A stretch of DNA of 64,000 nt, taken from NCBI GenBank assembly GCA_002221725.1, contig NJFT01000002.1:248001-312000 (forward strand), written 5' to 3'. The DNA is from Scedosporium boydii (taxonomy: Eukaryota; Ascomycota; Sordariomycetes; Microascales; Microascaceae). The notes under the pieces are model-generated. The model searched no databases and was not told the DNA's origin. It saw nothing but the letters and a program-made list of their open reading frames with translations. Each line of letters begins with the position of its first letter. The first letter of the stretch is position 1. The position numbers and the translations under genes are program-made. Shown one piece after another: positions 9,621 through 21,027 of this stretch.

Positions 9621-12600
9621 ATGAGTGCGGTAAAGAGGAAGGGTGGCCCTAGTGCCAAGGGCACAAAAGAAAACCCGGCGAAACGAAAGAAATTCGATAC
9701 ACCAGAGAAGAAGAATGCTAAATCGCCAAGGCAAAATGGGACGAAGGCGCTGGCTTCCGCCAAGGAATCGATATTGACGAACCCCCAGACGACGAAGACC
9801 TCAATCTTGTCCTCGCTCAAGGATGACGAGCCAATGTTCCCTCGAGGAGGGGGTAATATCCTCACTCCACTCGAGCAGAAGAAGATTCAAATGCAGGCGA
9901 AGGAGGATGCTCTTCAAGAAGATGAGCTCGAGACCTCCAAGCCAAAGGGCAAGAAGAAGGAGAGGTCCAGGAAGAGAGAAAAGAAGACTACGGACGAGAA
10001 GTTTGACCCGGATGCTGTCAAAGTTGAGAGCTTGAATTTCAAGGCAAGTCCGCTAAACCGTCAAAAGGTTCAATATATACACTAGTCTCGACGTCCACTT
10101 ACACAATTCGCTATGTAGAAACTAGTGAAAGGATCTCTTGTACTCGGGCAAATTATCGCAATCAACCCGCTTGACCTTGTCGTTGCGCTTCCCAACAACC
10201 TTACCGGTACCGTCTCTATCACCGCCATCTCTGATACCCTTACAACTCGCCTTCAGGAGCAGGAGGCCACCTCGGATGACGAGAATGACGAGCAACCAAC
10301 GGCCCAGGAAATCGATCTTTCGTCTCTCTTCCACGTCGGACAGTACATCAGGGCTTCGGTTCTTTCTACAATGGACGAATCCAAGCTGGAAAAGAAGGGC
10401 AAGGGCAAGGCAAAGAAGCGGATCGACCTTTCACTCCGACCATCCGATACGAACCCAGAGCTCACGACTGAGGACATTGTCACCAGTGCGTCGCTTATGG
10501 CTTCTGTTATTAGCGTTGAAGATCACGGTTGTATCATGGACATTGGACTCGAAGGTTCCGATATTCGCGGCTTCCTCCCGAAGAAGGAGATTGACGAGAG
10601 CATCGGTCAGCGCCGCCTCCAACCTGGCAACGCCTTCCTGTGTCTCGTGACTGGCAGGAGCCCTAACAAGCGGGTTGTTCAACTCACCACGGTTGCCGCA
10701 AAGCTGGGCTCGCTGAAGGCAGTGCCTTACGATGCGACTACCATTAACACCTTCCTCCCCGGCTCTGTTGCGGAGGTGTTGATTACCGATACAACTTGGG
10801 GAGGCGTGATCGGCAAGGTCCTAGGACAGCTTGATGTGACTGCCGATATTGTACACTCCGGGGTTGCTAGTGACGCAGTCAACATTGAAACTGCCTGCAA
10901 AATAGGCTCGAAGATTAAGGCGAGGGTGGTTTGCAACTTTGCCACTGCAAAGGACCCGAAGCTGGGCATTTCTTTGTTACCCCATGTCCTTAAGCTTACT
11001 CGGAAGAACGTCTCGACCGAAGATGGTGAGGAGAAGAGTCCGCTCGAGGCACTACCAATCTCGTCTATTGTTGAGAAGTGTGTTGTCAAAAAGGTGGAGA
11101 ATGATATGGGCCTGTTTGTTGATATCGGCCTGGACGGCCACCGTGGATTTGTTCACATCTCTCGAGTCAAAGACGGAAAGGTTGACGCACTCTTCGAAAA
11201 CAGTGGCCCGTACAAGGTCGACTCGGAGCACCGGGGCCGTGTGTTAGGATACAACCCTGTTGATGGTATCTTCCAACTCTCTTTCGAGCAAAGTGTTCTC
11301 GACAAGAAGTACCTTCGACTCGAGGATATCTCCATCGGTGAAGTTGTTAGCTGCACGGTTGAGGCAGTCGTCATTGGCCCCGAAGGCGTCAAGGGTCTCA
11401 TTGTGAAGTTGGCCGATGGCATAACCGGATTCATCACCGAAAGGCATCTCTCCGACGTGCAGCTGCAGCATCCCGAGAAGAAGTTCCGAGAGGGCATGAC
11501 TGTCAAGGCTCGCGTACTTTCCGTCGACTTGCTTGAGCGGCAAATGCGCCTGACCCTGAAGAAGACTCTTGTCAACTCGGATGCGCCAGTTGTCAAGAGC
11601 TTTGAAGATGTGGCGGTTGGCATGCAAGTGCCTGGTACGATCGTCAAAGTGCTCCCGAACGGCGCTTCGGTTCAGTTTTACGGATCGCTTAGGGGCTTCC
11701 TGCCGCGTTCGGAGATGAGCGAGGCTTTCATTCGCAACCCCGAGGAGCACTTCCGCGCGGGCCAAGTTGTTAGTCTTCACATCATCGATGTGGATCCCGA
11801 GACGAACAAGCTGATTGTCTCCTGCAAAGATCCTTCATCTTTCGGCGTTGAAAAGCAAACTGCGCTGAAGAACCTCCAGATTGGGGATATCGTCTCCGGA
11901 AAAGTGACGGAGAAGACGGAGGATGTGATTCTCGAACTGGAGGGTAGCGGCCTTAGAGCGACTCTCTCTGTAGGCCAGCTAACTGACAGGTCCCTCAAGA
12001 AATGCCACTCTGAGCTCAAGCGGATACATGTCGGGCAAACTCTCAACGACTTGATGGTCATCGACAAGCATGACCGACGGAGAGCCATCGTCCTAACTAG
12101 GAAGCCTAGTCTCATCGAGGCTCAGAAGTCGGGCAAACTGCTTGTGGATGCCAGCGCTGTCAAGGTTGGTGATGTTCTCGCCGGCTATGTGCGGGACATA
12201 CTGCCCGGCGGTGTCCTCGTCCAATTTGGCGGTAGCAGCCGAGCGCTATTGCCCAAGTCTCGCATTCCCGCCGAAGCCCGAGAAAAGGAGGATTTCGGCA
12301 TGTTCAAGTTGCAATCTCTCACCGTCAAGATTGTATCCGTTATTCCTGATCAAGGTCGCTTGGTGGCCGCTCTTCCCACATCAGAGGAGGAGGAAGCCAG
12401 TGAGGCCGAGCTTGTCTTTGGGTCGCGCGTAAAGGCAACAATCGCCTCTGTCCGTGACACTCAGCTAAACGTTAGGGTCAATGGAAACCAGCACGGAAGG
12501 ATTGATATGTCCGAGCTCTTCGATAAGTGGGCGGACATTAAGGACCCCAAGTCTGCTTTGGCCTCGTTCAATCAGAACGATGTCATCGACGTCCGGGTGC

Positions 12601-15109
12601 TTGGTACTCACGACGCCCGAAACCATCGCTTCCTTCCTATTTCCCACCGCGGATCCAGTCACCAGGTCCTTGAGCTTACAGCCAAACCGAGTGCGCTGAA
12701 GAGCGAACCGCTTGAGGCGATTACCATCGACAAGATCGAGGTCGGAGCCGACTACATTGCCTTTGTTAATGCGACTGCCGAACGACACATCTGGGTTAAT
12801 CTTTCGCCTTTTGTGAGAAGTCGCCTGAACGCCGTCGACATCTCAGATGACGTCTCTGTTCTTAAGGATATCCCGGGCAAATACCCAGTTGGTTCGGCGC
12901 TCAAGGTCCGAGTACTCTCTGTCAACGTCGAGACTGGCAGAGTTGACGTTTCGGCCAGCCGCCGCGCCACAACTTCCACCCTGTCCTGGGACGACGTGAA
13001 GCCCAATGACATCCTGACCGGGCGAGTCACCAAGGCCAATGAACGCCAAGTTCTCGTTCAACTAAACAACACCCTTGCCGGACCCGTCCACTTGCCCGAT
13101 CTTGCCGACGACTACTCCGAGGCAAAGCCCTTAAGCTACAAGAAGAACGATCTCATCAAGGTGTCTGTCGTCGAAGTCGATAGGGCCAACAAGCGGCTTC
13201 GGCTTTCGACCCGCCCCTCGCGCATCCTCAGCTCTGATGCTCAAGTCGTAGATCGAGAGATTACGAGCGTTTCCGATATCACTAACGGTGATATTGTCCG
13301 GGGATTCGTGAAATCTGTCACCGATGTTGGTCTCTTTGTTCTCTTGGGTGGTCACGTTTCCGCATACGTCAAGATTGCCAACCTTTCGGACAAGTTCCTC
13401 CAGAAGTGGAAGGACGAGTTCCAAGTCGACCAGCTCGTCAAGGGCAGGGTTATCCTTGTGGACACCGTCGCCGGACGAATTGAGCTAAGTCTAAAGGAGT
13501 CGGCTGTTGACGAGAACTACGTTCCGCTCAAGACCTTTAGCGACATCAAGGAGGGCCAGATCCATACTGGAAAGGTCCGCAAAGTGGAATCGTACGGTGC
13601 GTTTATCGAACTTGACCACTCGGCGAACATTAGAGGTCTCTGCCACCGAAGCGAAATGGCGGAGGAGCCCGTGAGCGATCCTCACAAGCTCTATACCGAA
13701 GGCGACGCAGTCAAGGTATACGTCGTATCGGTTGATCAGGAGAAGAAGCGCCTCAGCCTGAGCATGAAGCCATCCCACTTTGACGATGACTCCGATTCGG
13801 ACCTCGATATGGATGATGCCGATAGCGATGCCGGTGCACCCGTCGACGTAGAAATGGACGATGTTTCGGACGACGATGAAGATGGAGATGAAACCATGGG
13901 TGGCTTGAAGATTGAAATCAGTGACGGCAGTGATGAGGAAGACGAGGATGACCAAGAAGGTGGAGTCGATCTGGTGGGCGGGGGCCTCGGTGCCGCTGGT
14001 TCCAAGTACGACTGGGCTGCCGACGCTTTCGGTGACGGCGACGCAGAGTCGGAGGACGAAGACGAGTCCGGAGCAAAGGGCTCCGAGGCGCGCAGGAAAC
14101 ACAAGCGGGCGCGCATCGAGGTCGACAAGACAGCAGCGCTAGACGTCAACGGCCCGCAGAACGCCACCGATTACGAGCGTCTCCTCCTCGGCCAGCCGGA
14201 TTCCTCAGAGCTGTGGATCGCCTACATGGCGCTGCAGATGCAGGTCAGCGAGCTTTCCAAGGCTCGCGAGATTGCGGAGAGGGCACTCAAGACTATCAAC
14301 ATCCGAGAGCAGACGGAGAAGCTGAACGTGTGGATCGCATATCTTAACTTGGAGATGGTGTATGGTACGAAGGAATCGCTGAGTGAAGTGTTTAAGCGGG
14401 CGTGCCAGTACAACGATGAGCAGGAGGTTCATGAAAGGCTCATTAGCATCTACATCCGAACGGGCAAACATAAGGTACGTTGTAATGGCCTTTTCTACGC
14501 ATTCAAGATGCTTAAGTTCGGAGTTAACTAACAATCCAATTTCGAATACAGGAGGCGGAAGAGCTCTTCCAGGCCATGACCAAGAAGTTCGGTTCCAAGT
14601 CACCTCAAGTCTGGCTCAACTACGGCCACTTCCTCTACGTGACTCTCGAGGCTCCCGAGCGAGGCCGGGCGCTCCTTGCTAGGGCGCGTCAGTCTCTCGA
14701 CCAGCGTCACCACCTCAACACCTCCGTGCGCTACGCAGCGTTCGAGTGGCGATCCCCCAAGGGCGACCCCGAAAAGGGCCGAACCTTCTTCGAGGGTATC
14801 CTCTCCAAATACCCCAAGAAGGGCGACATCTGGAAGCAGCTCCTAGATCTCGAAATGGGAAGCGGCGATAAGGCCGATGCGACCGTCATCCGCGACGTGT
14901 TCGAGCGGAGGACGAAGGTCAAGGGCTTGAAACCGCTGCAGGCGAAGAAGTGGTTCGAGAAGTGGGCGGATTGGGAGGCCAAGAGCGATGCGAAGGGCAG
15001 GGAGAGGATTATGGCGAGGGCGGGAGAGTGGGTTGCTGCGTATAAGGCTAGGCAGGCGGCGAAGCAGCAGAAGCAGGAGGAAGAAGATGACGAGGAGCTT
15101 GAAGAGTGA
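9621..15109 (+). CDS. RRP5: rRNA biogenesis protein RRP5
   Basis: Three exons (9621-10043, 10119-14474, 14552-15109) give 1778 residues, normal for fungal Rrp5. Intron 1 has the borders AAG|GCAAGT...GTAG, a GC-AG intron; intron 2 is a standard GTACGT/ACAG intron. The N terminus is Lys-rich and nucleolar in character. It is followed by a long array of S1 RNA-binding repeats (about twelve, recognisable by recurrent GLFVDIG, GFVHISR, GAFIELD and RLRLSTRPS-type strands). A highly acidic linker (residues about 1360-1440) comes next, then C-terminal HAT/TPR helices (ELWIAYMALQMQ, KLNVWIAYLNLE, VWLNYGHFLY). Rrp5 acts in the nucleolus in both 18S and 5.8S/25S pre-rRNA processing. The C-terminal repeats serve the small-subunit pathway. 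Confidence 0.97.
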
Positions 15110-15698
15110 GTGGTGAAAAATGGAGCGGATTTTGTCTGTATATAAAATTTCTTTTGTTTTGTCTTGTTATTTTCCTATGGAAGCATGGCCAAAATCGAGC
15201 TCTGGCCCGGCCTTGATTGTCTTTTTTTGCCGAGCCTTCGTTGTCTTCCTCTGTCTTGAAGATATTCGTGTCTCAGGGTACTCGGGTACCGAAATACCGA
15301 AATACGCTGGTTCCAGTTCTTCGGTAATCAGATGAGGTCATCGATGAGTTTAGCTCAGCCTTACCCCTAAAGCGTGTAATTGTGTGCTGAATCATCCACC
15401 AATTGACGCCCGGACACCCTAAAGTATCAAGCCAAGTAGCTTCCAGGCACGAAAGATCATTGATCGATGAACTACACTAGCACTAAGTCAGCTGTGCTAG
15501 TCTGATGCGAAATCCGAGCCGTCCGAGCGAGAGAGAGAGCAGTAGAGAGCAGTAGAGAGTGGAGAGAGAGATAAAACCGCGATAGGTTCTCTCGAGGCCG
15601 TGCTCAAGGGACCCTTAAAACAACACAACAAACCCTCTCCCTCTATAATATGCGGTGAGCCTCGACGTCTCCGAAACATCCTCCTATCCGTCGTCCAT
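15110..15698. other. intergenic, IRS4 promoter with GA-rich tract
   Basis: Tandem gene interval. It contains a purine tract at 15527-15571 with GCAGTAGAGA repeated twice inside GA repeats, about 130 bp before the IRS4 ATG. Such tracts are common near fungal transcription starts. No gene is seen. Confidence 0.45.
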
Positions 15699-17621
15699 AT
15701 GTCTCACCCTAAATCTACGACATCCCATCCGCGACCCCTTCCCCCGTCAAGCGCGCCATCTCCCTCACCCTCCCATCCCACTACCACAGGTCCTTCCTCC
15801 GCTCTGCAAGGCGCGCTCTTAGCGTTCCATCAAGGATCTCCTCCTCGACGGCCCATTCCCGGAACACAGCCGACTCTGCCACAGCCTCGACCGAAACCCC
15901 AAGCGAAACCGAAGCCAACCACGTCATCCCGACCCTCCAATTCGTTGGCACCAACGAACGCGACGCCGCGGGAGACTTCTCCATCTCGAAGCGATGCGCC
16001 CCTCTCTACGCAGTTAGCAGGGCGTGGTGGCGGGAAGAAGCCCTCGAGGGATATTTCTCCCGCGTCGGATACTATATCAGAATTCGCATTAAAGGGGGGA
16101 ATAAGCCCCGTCTCGACCGGCCAGGCGCCGAGGACGAGCGCCGCGTCGCTGTCGGGTAGCCCGGCGCGGAATGCGTCTTTTCTTGCGGCAACGTTAGCGG
16201 CGAGCAGGTCGTCTTCGCCTGTTCCGCCGAGGACTGTGAGTCCTGTGCCTACATCGCTTGCATCGGAGAGGACTGATACGAGTTCTCTCAAACCTGCTAC
16301 GGCACTGATATCGATGTTCGAGGGTGGTGGGAAGTCGGGGGATCCTATCAAGGTCGATTCGCCGAAGAGGGGGGTGAGTGTGAGGAAGCCGCAGACGCCA
16401 TTAGGAAGGCGGTCTGAGGATAGCCTGGGGAACGCACTTGGGCCTAAGCAAAGAACGGGGCCTGGAGATACGGCATTAGTTGCTGCGAGGCAGGTGGCGA
16501 GGGTTTCTCCGGCAAATACGGGGAGGTCGACACCCTCCGCTCCTGCGCCGCCGCCTCCCAAACGGGCAGGGAATGCGCAGCGACCGCCCACGCCGCCGAA
16601 ACCTAGAGTTAATAACTCAACCAAGCCAGGTGCATCGACGCGTGCCAGTGGTACCGAGCCATCTACAACTACGATTGCGCGTGCGCCTACGGCCATGTCG
16701 ACTGCTCGAAGCCCCTTGCCAACAAATCTGCGAGACGAGGAGGACTTGACTCTTACCAGACTCGATACGAACGACACCACTTCCTCCCACGACACCTTTG
16801 TGTCTGCCTCCTCGATACAGTCCCCTTCGCCTCCACCCTCATCTCTCTCACCATCCCACACACCGCAACCCCCAACCCATACACCAACCTCGACATCTCC
16901 TGCCCCTCGGCCAGCTCCTCCGCCGCGTCGCAAGCCAGGCGCCACCACCACCGCCCCTTCCCTCGGCGCCACAGCGCTGTCCAACGCCATCGTAGCCGGC
17001 TCCCTCGCCTCCGCACGTCTCACGCCCAGCAACACGGGCGAGACCAACCATATCCACTCTCCTCGTCCCCACCCCTCCCCACGTCTTCTCCAAACCCTCC
17101 GTCCCCCCGAAAACCACCACCACACCGGCCACCATCACCACACTTCCCCTGACGAAATCGACCACGAAAAGCGCTACAAGCGAAGTCGTCTGCCCCACAA
17201 GAAACACGCGCATCATGAGGGTGCGCGAAAGCGGTGGCGCGATGGCATGACTGAGGCGCAGAAACGGAGATACGAGGCTGTGTGGGCGAGCAATAAGGGG
17301 GTCCTCCTCGATAGACATGTCGACGCGGACGGGAATCGTATTTTTGGAGGACCCGGTGAGGGGGAAGGGGAGGAAGGGGATGGATATGTGGTGAACGTGG
17401 TTGTGCGGGAGATTTGGAGGAGGAGTAGGCTGCCGAGTGACGAACTCGAGGAGGTGTGGGAGTTGGTGGATAGAGGCCGGAAGGGCGTGTTGGGACGGAG
17501 GGAGTTCGTGGTGGGGATGTGGTTGGTAGATCAGAGGCTGCGGGGGAGGAAGATTCCGGCGAGGGTTGGGGAGAGTGTGTGGGATAGTGCGTGTGGGGTT
17601 GTGATGAAGAAGAGGAAGTGA
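15699..17621 (+). CDS. IRS4: IRS4-type EH-domain protein
   Basis: Single exon, 640 residues from the first ATG at 15699; the frame is open upstream but has no ATG. About 480 residues are low-complexity (Pro, Ser, Thr, with a His-rich stretch near 465-480). A C-terminal EH domain follows from about residue 490 to 635. Recognisable blocks are KRYKRSRLPHKKHAHHEGAR, MTEAQKRRYEAVWASNKG, VVREIWRRSRLPSDELEEVW and FVVGMWLVDQRLRGRKIP. This arrangement is that of the fungal increased rDNA silencing protein 4 family. In yeast Irs4 is linked to rDNA silencing, autophagy and phosphatidylinositol 4,5-bisphosphate control. EH domains bind NPF motifs. Large opposite-strand frames here are composition artefacts. 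Confidence 0.85.
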   Translation: MSHPKSTTSHPRPLPPSSAPSPSPSHPTTTGPSSALQGALLAFHQGSPPRRPIPGTQPTLPQPRPKPQAKPKPTTSSRPSNSLAPTNATPRETSPSRSDAPLSTQLAGRGGGKKPSRDISPASDTISEFALKGGISPVSTGQAPRTSAASLSGSPARNASFLAATLAASRSSSPVPPRTVSPVPTSLASERTDTSSLKPATALISMFEGGGKSGDPIKVDSPKRGVSVRKPQTPLGRRSEDSLGNALGPKQRTGPGDTALVAARQVARVSPANTGRSTPSAPAPPPPKRAGNAQRPPTPPKPRVNNSTKPGASTRASGTEPSTTTIARAPTAMSTARSPLPTNLRDEEDLTLTRLDTNDTTSSHDTFVSASSIQSPSPPPSSLSPSHTPQPPTHTPTSTSPAPRPAPPPRRKPGATTTAPSLGATALSNAIVAGSLASARLTPSNTGETNHIHSPRPHPSPRLLQTLRPPENHHHTGHHHHTSPDEIDHEKRYKRSRLPHKKHAHHEGARKRWRDGMTEAQKRRYEAVWASNKGVLLDRHVDADGNRIFGGPGEGEGEEGDGYVVNVVVREIWRRSRLPSDELEEVWELVDRGRKGVLGRREFVVGMWLVDQRLRGRKIPARVGESVWDSACGVVMKKRK

Positions 17622-17834
17622 GCAGGTGGGCGCGGGATTCATCCATTATACTTGTCCGTTAGACTTGCATTGTGTCCCGGCATCATTTGTTTGCGTTGCG
17701 GTTTGAAACTTTGTATAATACCCATTTTTTCATAGACGCCAAGTTCTTTTTCTTTTCTCTTCAACTCTGAAACTGCGGATGTACTAATTTGTAGTCTGAT
17801 ATATGCCCATCAATGCCCCCCTCAACATCATGCT
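17622..17834. other. short convergent intergenic
   Basis: Only 213 bp separates the stop codons of IRS4 and the class V PLP enzyme gene, so their 3' untranslated regions probably overlap. Confidence 0.5.
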
Positions 17835-19172
17835 CTACAGATACTCCTTCTTCGCGATTCGGTCGCAAACAGCCTGCAAAGTATCCGCCCCATACTTGAA
17901 GTCATCCAGATCAAGATAAACCTGCGCGCTAACCCTCACCCAAAACCGACCATCATGAATAAAGAGCGCAATAAAAGTCTTGTAATCGTCAATCAAGGTC
18001 GTCAACAACCACTGGAAGGCCTTATCCGACTCGTCGGCGGGTAGAACGGTATCCGTCTCCTTGCCCTTCGCTCCAAGTTTGCCCACCCAAATGGGCAGGG
18101 CCACGTTCGACATGGCGCAGTTCGTCAAGGTTTCCTGGCTGTTATCCATGACCTCGGTACCGAGCTGCTCGGCGATGAGCTTGGCGCCGGTCTTGTTGAG
18201 ATCCCAAAGATACGCGAGGATCTTCTCCTCGCCGCCAAGGACGTCCCGTCGCCACTCGATGGCATGCGGCACGCAGAGATAAGAAGAATCATCAAGGGTA
18301 CCGACAAACTCAAAGTTCCGCACATACGAGCTCTTCGAGCTCGGCGGCAGAGGCGAAATGCGGCCCTTCTTGGACACGTAGCCGTGGCTCGTGGCCAGGG
18401 TACTGGCGATGAGGTGTTGGTTCCTGGCGGGCACGTAAAAGACGGCACAGCCACGCGGGACGTGCAGCCACTTGTGGCAGTTGGAGACGAAGAAGTCCGG
18501 GTCGGCGGCTGTGAGGTCGAGCTTCACCATGCCGATGCCCTGAGCGCCGTCGACTACGCTCGAGACGCCTAGTTCCTTGCAGACGGCCACGAGCTTTTCC
18601 CAGGGGAAGACGACGCCGGGCCGCGAAGAGACGACGTCCATGAGGCAGAAGCGAGCCCGCTTCCCCTCGGCCTCGATCTCCTTCACGGCGTCGCGGAATT
18701 TTTGGAGAATCTCATCATCTTCGAGCGGGTATGTGAGGGGGATCTCTTTACCCGTGACGAGGCCGTCGCTGTAATCCCCAGCGAAATCGATGACCTTCCC
18801 GCAGGCCTCATAGATGGTCTCAAAGCTAATAACGACGTCGCGGCCGTCCTTGTTCCACCTGATGTTGCGGAAGACGGTGTTGATACCGACGGTGGCGTTG
18901 GAGACGAAGACGACGGTCTCCTCGGGGACCTGGAGGAATTGCGCGATGGCGGCGCGGGACTGGTCGAGGAGTTTGGGGTACTCGTAGCGGATGAAGGGGT
19001 CCGGGCGGGCTTCGTAGAGAGATTGGTAGTGGGTGCGCTTCTGCTGGATGGCGGTGGGGAAGGTGCCGAAGGAGCCGTGGTTGAGGTTGGTCCAGGCGGG
19101 ATCGAAGAGGAAGTCTTTCTTGAGGGACTTGCCGAAGATGGGGTCGTGTTGTTGGGAGAGGGTTGGAGCCAT
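17835..19172 (-). CDS. class V PLP-dependent enzyme (Egt2 / isopenicillin N epimerase-like)
   Basis: Intronless, 445 residues from the ATG at 19172; the frame stays open upstream but without an ATG. It is a fold-type I PLP enzyme of aminotransferase class V. Visible signatures are NLNHGSFGTFP (residues 29-39), FIRYEYPKLLDQSRAAIA, the cofactor-binding SNATVGIN (91-98), the pyridine-binding Asp in VVDGAQGIGM (Asp208) and the Schiff-base lysine in NCHKWLHVPRG (Lys234). Fungal relatives include Egt2, the hercynylcysteine-sulfoxide lyase that finishes ergothioneine synthesis, and isopenicillin N epimerase-like proteins. The sequence alone does not separate these, and several paralogues occur per genome. 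No targeting signal is evident, so it is probably cytosolic. The class call is firm; the substrate is not. Confidence 0.85.
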   Translation of the reverse strand: MAPTLSQQHDPIFGKSLKKDFLFDPAWTNLNHGSFGTFPTAIQQKRTHYQSLYEARPDPFIRYEYPKLLDQSRAAIAQFLQVPEETVVFVSNATVGINTVFRNIRWNKDGRDVVISFETIYEACGKVIDFAGDYSDGLVTGKEIPLTYPLEDDEILQKFRDAVKEIEAEGKRARFCLMDVVSSRPGVVFPWEKLVAVCKELGVSSVVDGAQGIGMVKLDLTAADPDFFVSNCHKWLHVPRGCAVFYVPARNQHLIASTLATSHGYVSKKGRISPLPPSSKSSYVRNFEFVGTLDDSSYLCVPHAIEWRRDVLGGEEKILAYLWDLNKTGAKLIAEQLGTEVMDNSQETLTNCAMSNVALPIWVGKLGAKGKETDTVLPADESDKAFQWLLTTLIDDYKTFIALFIHDGRFWVRVSAQVYLDLDDFKYGADTLQAVCDRIAKKEYL

Positions 19173-21027
19173 GATGGATGAGATTATATATGGATATAAA
19201 TGGAGTATGTCTCGAATATCTTTCTCTATTTGACTTGAAATTGGAATAGATGGGCGGCCTAGATTTTCCAAGAAATGGAGAGAGAAGGTACAAAGTTATA
19301 ATCAAGTCTAAACTTGGGAGCTTTGACGATGGCTTCGAGAGATATTCGAGAGGGTGGTGGTTCCTTGATATCTCCTTCCTTCCACGTCTTGGTCTTATAT
19401 TCTCTGCTGACTCATGGATCGAATGCGGCAGTCTCGACTCATCTCACAAGATCCTCATGGTCTCGTCTAGTTCTGGTTCCATCAACCACATCAATGCGAT
19501 ATCGATGCCGACCTACTCATGCCACACTTATCACACATGAATTCGCGGTGAAGCTTACACCTCGTAGGCCAGAGCACATTTCTAATCCAATAGCACGCCA
19601 TCCACTCATTATTTTCCATGAGAGAATCCTCATCCCGTGTATGACTCTTTCTCCTCTCGACCTCTTTTCTTTGCGCCTCCCAGGCCGTCAATTGCCCTTG
19701 ATAGCCGCCTCGGGGACAACCCACCTTGGTGGAGCTACCCCGCGTCTGGTCTGGTTTTTTTTCTGATACTGCAAGACAACGCCCTTCCGGAGACCAAGGC
19801 TGCTTCCCGGCCGAGCTCCGGTTGAGACATGTCCAATTGCACGGGACGGAAATCAGCGGTGGGAAATTGGGTTTTCGGAGAAGGAATGAGCCTATTATTG
19901 AGTCGACTCGATCCACGATAGGTTCAGGCGAGTAAGTGTGATCGAAAACCAAAAAAAGTCCACTTCATACACTCCACTTCGTGGCATAGACGTTGCTGGT
20001 ATGTGCAGGTAGCTCCTCCGAAGGTAGCTGGGTCTCGATTTGACTAACAAACTGCGTAGCCATGGCAAACAAACTCATATAAAAGTAGACATAATTTTCT
20101 CTCTGTTTTACAAATACGATAGAATAACAAACTCGTCCTTAAGTCTTCCCGTCATATGTCGGAGGAAGCGGGAAGATTTGATCAAGTCCTTTCACACACT
20201 GAAACGTTCTTCTCACACATCAAGCCGTGTCTATCCTGTCTATATCCGCCGCTTTTCCTTCCTCTTCCCGTCCTGCCGCCACCTCATGTGCGTGTAAGAA
20301 AAACTCTCCCACGTTCAGGTACATCCTACGGTATCTGGAAGCGAGCAGCACTGATTCGAAAACGTTGAATGTGGCTGTATTTTGCTGTCAAGACAAACCT
20401 CGTCTCAAAGAACTAGCAAACTCCGACATGGTCGTTACACCGTAGCATCTCATCTCATCTCCTCAAGAGAAAATCCATTCTCCTCCATCCGCCACCAGCC
20501 ATTCATTCGCAATTCCTCCAAAGAGACAAAATAAATAACACCCTCGCAGAAGAATCGTAAAAACATCTCTCCCATCGACTGTGACGAGGAAGATTAACTA
20601 GGTTTCCCTCAAAACCATATAAGAAAATGGTATCAAAAACAGTAAAAGAAACAAGGAAGTCTCAAGTATTCCTTCCGCTGTGTTCCCCTGGCTTTGGTTT
20701 CCGACTCCCTGATCGAACCTGAGTAACGCCAATTATAATGAAAAAAGAAAGAAGGATAAAAAGAGAAAACTCCCCGCAAGGTGTTTGCTGCTTTCACCAG
20801 AACCCCACGTGTCATCTTCTTTCCGCCACGGACAACTTTGCATCGCACATCGTACAGTCCAGCAACCGTAGCGTACAGCAAGACACCCCCGTTTTCGACC
20901 TCGCCTCGTAACCAAGAAAGGGAAACGTAGTAAGAAAAGAAATTAAAAGTTAAAACACCTCGGGCATGAAGACGATATAAGAAGAAAAGAAAGAAGGAAA
21001 AGGAAAGGGCAAGGCACTCCGAGTACC
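19173..21027. other. intergenic, no gene recognised
   Basis: About 1.85 kb of non-coding DNA: promoter of the PLP enzyme gene on the left and 3' flank of the membrane-protein gene on the right. I found no frame with recognisable protein features or plausible splice partners. Confidence 0.4.

Noticed and set aside
13491..14102. 203-residue antisense frame in RRP5
   Set aside because: Opposite the acidic linker; hydrophobic residues arise from Asp/Glu codons read backwards.
15830..17125. 431-residue minus-strand open frame opposite IRS4
   Set aside because: It is a composition-driven shadow of the Ser/Pro-rich IRS4 codons, with no recognisable domain.
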